16,422 nucleotides of DNA, taken from the NCBI GenBank assembly GCA_038317375.1, contig JBBQBM010000009.1, positions 1-16,422 of the forward strand. The letters run 5' to 3'. The notes under the pieces were generated by a model that saw only the letters and a list, made by a program, of their open reading frames with translations, did not search any database and was not told the origin of the DNA. Source of the DNA: JBBQBM01 sp038317375. GTDB taxonomy: Bacteria > Patescibacteriota > Saccharimonadia > Saccharimonadales > JAGQMS01. This document shows positions 13,636 through 16,422 of the stretch, piece by piece. Position numbers and translations under genes: made by a program. The stretch's first letter is position 1; every line of letters starts with the position of its first letter.

Positions 13636-14724
13636 ATGATTCCAAAAGAACTTGGCGAGCATATTGATACAAAAGTCGTCAGAAGGCTAGTACATGGTCT
13701 CCATGCTGCACTTTTGTTGGCTGTACTGTCAGCGGCAGCCGCAGCGATTACAGAGACTAATGCTTTTGCTGTGCCCATAGGGTCTCGCACGCTTAGCCTC
13801 AGCTCAGCAGTCGCTGGTGCAGTAGCTAACCACGACTTTAGCCTAACCCTAAATTCCGCAGTCTTAATAGGATCATTTAGTTTTGAATATTGTCAGGAGA
13901 GCCCTCTTTTTGACGCAAGTTGTTCTCCGCCAGTAGGTCTCGATTTATCCACGGCCACTCTAGGCGCGCAGTCTGGAGAGACGGGCTTTAGCGTCCACCC
14001 TTCTACTACCTCTAGCAAAATAATACTAAGCAGGGCTTCGAGCATTGCTGCTCCAGGTGTGTCGACATATGATCTTAACGGCGTGATTAACCCGAGCCAA
14101 AGCAACAGTTCGGCCTTTGTGAGAATTGCGACTTATGCTTCCAATGATGCTAGTGGCCCTCGGATTGACGAAGGAGGCTTAGCTTTCGCTATTACCAATT
14201 CACTTAATATTGCAGCTGATATACCTCCATACTTGATTCTTTGTACGGGCCTAATAGTCTCGGTTAACTGCTCATCAAGTGACGGGAATTCCATTAACCT
14301 TGGCGAACTTTCATCATTAGTTACTGCAGCCGCAACTTCTCAGTTTGCAATAGCTACAAACGATGAGGCTGGCTATAACGCATTTATCATAGGTTCAACC
14401 ATGACATCGGGAATACACGAGATTTCACCGAATAGTTCGCCTACGACTAGCAATCCTGGTTCTGGGCAGTTCGGTTTCAACTTAGTCGCCAACTCTAACC
14501 CAGTCGTTGGTGATGCGCGGGCTGGAGGAGGTTCTGGCGTAATCAATAACAGCTATGATGACACCGACTTGTTTAAGTTCTCGAGTGGAGATTTAATTGC
14601 CAGTTCTTCTGTATCGACAGATTTCAATCGTTTTACGTTGGCTTATGTTGTTAACGTGACGCCCAACCAATCACCGGGATTATATAGTACGACTCTGACA
14701 GTCCTGGGTGTCGCTAACTTTTAA
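13636..14724 (+). CDS. Secreted surface protein, paralogue 3 (362 aa)
   Basis: The signal peptide covers about 1-45 (basic region up to R18, A/L-rich core 23-38, T-N-A-F-A cleavage end). An N-terminal beta-type domain (46-195) has a cysteine pair at 86/96. The C-terminal domain (about 196-362) has a pair at 203/212 and the family landmarks INLGELS (220-226), QFGFNL (278-283), LFKFSSGDLIA (312-322), FTLAYVVNVTP (333-343) and the end G-L-Y-S-T-T-L-T-V-L-G-V-A-N-F. The last two blocks align with paralogue 1, and the N-terminal half aligns with paralogue 2, so this protein links the other two. It is Ser/Thr/Asn-rich throughout, typical of exposed surface proteins. It has no membrane or sortase anchor. 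Confidence 0.8.
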   Translation: MIPKELGEHIDTKVVRRLVHGLHAALLLAVLSAAAAAITETNAFAVPIGSRTLSLSSAVAGAVANHDFSLTLNSAVLIGSFSFEYCQESPLFDASCSPPVGLDLSTATLGAQSGETGFSVHPSTTSSKIILSRASSIAAPGVSTYDLNGVINPSQSNSSAFVRIATYASNDASGPRIDEGGLAFAITNSLNIAADIPPYLILCTGLIVSVNCSSSDGNSINLGELSSLVTAAATSQFAIATNDEAGYNAFIIGSTMTSGIHEISPNSSPTTSNPGSGQFGFNLVANSNPVVGDARAGGGSGVINNSYDDTDLFKFSSGDLIASSSVSTDFNRFTLAYVVNVTPNQSPGLYSTTLTVLGVANF

Positions 14725-14741
14725 AAGCCTCGGCGTTAGTA

Positions 14742-14747
14742 TATAAT
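14742..14747 (+). promoter_or_regulatory. -10 box of the DUF916-like gene
   Basis: TATAAT ends 21 nt before the ATG at 14769, leaving a short true leader. AAGGGA (14763-14768) sits directly against the ATG, but is 9 nt before an in-frame TTG at 14778, which may be the real start. Confidence 0.55.
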
Positions 14748-14768
14748 TTGCATTAAGCGAATAAGGGA

Positions 14769-15770
14769 ATGCAACGATTGAAAAATTTCATAAGTTTTAA
14801 AAAATTTGTTTGGCTTGGACTAATTATAAGCGTCGCCTGTCTCTTATCTGCAACTCCAATCAGAACTAGCGCTCAAAGTAGTAGTTCAGCCAGCGGGCTA
14901 AGAGTTGCTCCGTTACGTTCCGAGCTCGTCGTCTCTCCCGGAAAGTCAGGGACAGTTTCATTAAAGCTAAAGAATGTCACGAGCGGCAGGGTGATTATTA
15001 AAAGCGTAGTAGTAGATTTCACTTCCAAGGAAGATGGCTCACCATCAGCCCTCCCTCAAGGCGAGAAGCAATTATCTACAAGTATCAGGTCGTTTCTAAT
15101 TCCCCTAGATGGGGTGGAGCTAGAACCTGATGCTGAATATAATTATGATTTACCAGTTGCCGTACCAAAAGGTACTTCTCCGGGTGCTTACTATGGATTA
15201 GTACTTTTTCAGGCCGTACCTGCAGATCAGATCGATAGCGCCCCAGGCAGAGTAGCCCTAACCGCTAGCATCGGCCATGTTGTATTACTTCAAGTACCAG
15301 GTAACATCGTAGAACAACTACAGGTGTTGTCGCTTAAAGCTGCTCGTCAGACACAACCAGATGCCGCCAAAGCACCAATAGTTCGTTCTGGATCTCTCTT
15401 TTCTTCAGCTCCGAATCAGATCCAAATTGATGTTAAGAACACAGGCAGTGGTTTCTCTAAGCCTTTCGGGAATGTAACGATAACTGATTGGCGCGGTAAT
15501 CAAGTATCGTCAGCCGAGATCAACACTAATGACCCTAAGGGCAATGTCTTGCCTGGCGCGAATAGAGTATTCGTATCTCCAGTCACAGAAGTTAAGGGCA
15601 TCGGGCGCTTTAAGATGCTCGCAAGCATTGGTTATGGCAACGGCAACGAAGTAATAACTATACAATCATCATTCTGGGTTCTACCACTTTGGTTTGTGGC
15701 ATTGGTGGCAGCGGCACTCGCGCTTCTAATCTTCGGTGTCTTGAGGTTGATCAAAAAAATACGTCGATGA
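14769..15770 (+). CDS. DUF916-like (WxL-interacting-type) surface protein with C-terminal membrane anchor
   Basis: A 333-aa protein with a signal peptide (1-35), an extracellular part of two beta domains, and a C-terminal membrane helix (about 305-327) followed by a basic tail (L-I-K-K-I-R-R). The first domain (about 43-175) opens G-L-R-V-A-P-L-R-S-E-L-V-V-S-P-G and continues with a K-N-V-T-S-G segment and P-G-A-Y-Y-G-L-V-L-F. The order N-terminal Ig-like domain, second beta domain (about 210-300), membrane helix matches the Firmicutes DUF916/DUF3324 proteins that bind WxL proteins and peptidoglycan. This assignment is by eye and moderate. It would tether the upstream secreted paralogues to the cell. 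The ATG at 14769 is taken, although TTG 14778 fits the ribosome site better. The stop overlaps the next gene by 4 nt (ATGA). Confidence 0.75.
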   Translation: MQRLKNFISFKKFVWLGLIISVACLLSATPIRTSAQSSSSASGLRVAPLRSELVVSPGKSGTVSLKLKNVTSGRVIIKSVVVDFTSKEDGSPSALPQGEKQLSTSIRSFLIPLDGVELEPDAEYNYDLPVAVPKGTSPGAYYGLVLFQAVPADQIDSAPGRVALTASIGHVVLLQVPGNIVEQLQVLSLKAARQTQPDAAKAPIVRSGSLFSSAPNQIQIDVKNTGSGFSKPFGNVTITDWRGNQVSSAEINTNDPKGNVLPGANRVFVSPVTEVKGIGRFKMLASIGYGNGNEVITIQSSFWVLPLWFVALVAAALALLIFGVLRLIKKIRR

Positions 15771-16422
15771 AAGGACTGGTGGGGTATAAAAGTAAGTTAA
15801 TCGCCGGTGCTTTTATTCTTGTATCATTAATATCCCCCGCAAAGATACTAGCCGAATCAAAATCGGGTTCCGTAGGAATTGAAGGATTAGTTTCTGCATC
15901 GGCTCCAAGCAACGCTCCAATTATCTTGGAGCCAAAGAATGACAGACATTTCGAGGAGTCGCCTAAAACCGTTTCTGGCTCTTGCGAAAGCGAAGTACTT
16001 GTTAAAATATTCATAAATGAGATATTTAGCGGGTCAGTTGTCTGCAAAAACGCAAAGTTCTCTATTGAGGTTGACTTATCACCTGGCGCAAATCAAATAC
16101 TTGCTCGCGCCTATGATGATTTAGACCAGGCTGGGCCGGACTCAGATGTCATTACGGTATACCTGGATTCGGACGTAAGTCCAATTGTTGGTGCTTTGAA
16201 GCTTACTAGTGATTATGCCCGCAGGAGCGCCAACCCAAGAGAAGTATTAACTTGGCCGGTAGAAATATCCGGCGGTACATCTCCATATGCGATTCATGTC
16301 GATTGGGGCGACGGAAGGACAAGTCTAAAAAGCGTTTCCAGTGCAGGCAAGTTTGAAATAGAACATACCTACCTTTCATCTGGAATTTATAAAGTTGTGA
16401 TTCGAGCGGTAGATTCTGAAGA
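15767..16422 (+). CDS. Secreted PKD-domain surface protein (3' partial)
   Basis: The frame runs from ATG 15767 to the right edge without a stop, and 218 residues are visible. The signal peptide is at about 1-30 (K-rich start, hydrophobic 11-23). An Ig-like domain (about 50-135) has a probable disulfide Cys73/Cys93 and the phrase V-D-L-S-P-G-A-N-Q-I-L-A-R-A-Y-D. A PKD-type domain begins near 160, with W-G-D-G (180-183) and H-T-Y (200-202), the standard PKD signature blocks. The start overlaps the DUF916-like stop by 4 nt (ATGA), so the two are translationally coupled and probably form one complex. Total length and any membrane or wall anchor lie outside the window. Confidence 0.8.
   Translation, partial: MKGLVGYKSKLIAGAFILVSLISPAKILAESKSGSVGIEGLVSASAPSNAPIILEPKNDRHFEESPKTVSGSCESEVLVKIFINEIFSGSVVCKNAKFSIEVDLSPGANQILARAYDDLDQAGPDSDVITVYLDSDVSPIVGALKLTSDYARRSANPREVLTWPVEISGGTSPYAIHVDWGDGRTSLKSVSSAGKFEIEHTYLSSGIYKVVIRAVDSE

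Noticed and set aside
1..16422. CRISPR array, insertion sequence, prophage or rRNA
   Set aside because: Read through on both strands, I found no spaced direct repeats, transposase, integrase or rRNA-like sequence. The region appears to be stable chromosome.

Overview
The window looks like a chromosomal stretch from a reduced-genome Patescibacteria (CPR) bacterium, most likely a Saccharibacteria (TM7) relative. This is an inference from gene style: a minimal methionyl-tRNA synthetase, lone housekeeping genes with many small unrecognised proteins between them, and a large Gram-positive-like secreted protein cluster. I cannot confirm taxonomy without a search. The standard code is used, because TGA, TAG and TAA all end genes here.

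Layout. (1) 1-1911: the tail of an unknown plus-strand gene (ends 92) abuts a minus-strand CobW/COG0523 GTPase (93-1100). Divergent to it is a tmRNA gene (1164-1572) that I place from its acceptor stem, tag reading frame and 3' CCA. It is followed by a terminator and a possible 65-aa membrane peptide. (2) 1912-5544: an ABC-F ATPase behind a 28-bp perfect palindrome that overlaps its -10 box, then a MacB-type ABC ATPase and permease pair. (3) 5574-7028: metG. (4) 7233-8021, minus strand: five very small ORFs (37, 43, 54, 72 and 32 aa), at least four with a membrane segment, tightly packed and mostly with good Shine-Dalgarno sites, ending at a strong hairpin. Four of the five are under 60 aa, and I recognise none. 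(5) 8056-9469: tatD plus two unknown soluble genes in an operon. (6) 9487-10632: an IscS/NifS-type cysteine desulfurase, then a 33-aa ORF. (7) 10832-16422: a cell-envelope cluster. It holds a membrane-anchored extracellular protein, three paralogous secreted proteins, a DUF916-like protein with a C-terminal membrane anchor, and the start of a secreted PKD-domain protein that runs off the window.

Two themes stand out. First, most transcription units have a -10 box (TATAAT, TATACT, TACAAT or TAAAAT) only 6-11 nt before the start codon and no Shine-Dalgarno, which implies leaderless mRNAs. Internal operon genes instead carry AGGAG/GGAGG or ATGA overlaps. Second, the envelope cluster has the layout of a Firmicutes WxL locus (several secreted proteins sharing a C-terminal domain, plus a DUF916-type partner) but lacks the W-x-L motifs. 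It may be a divergent surface complex of this lineage.
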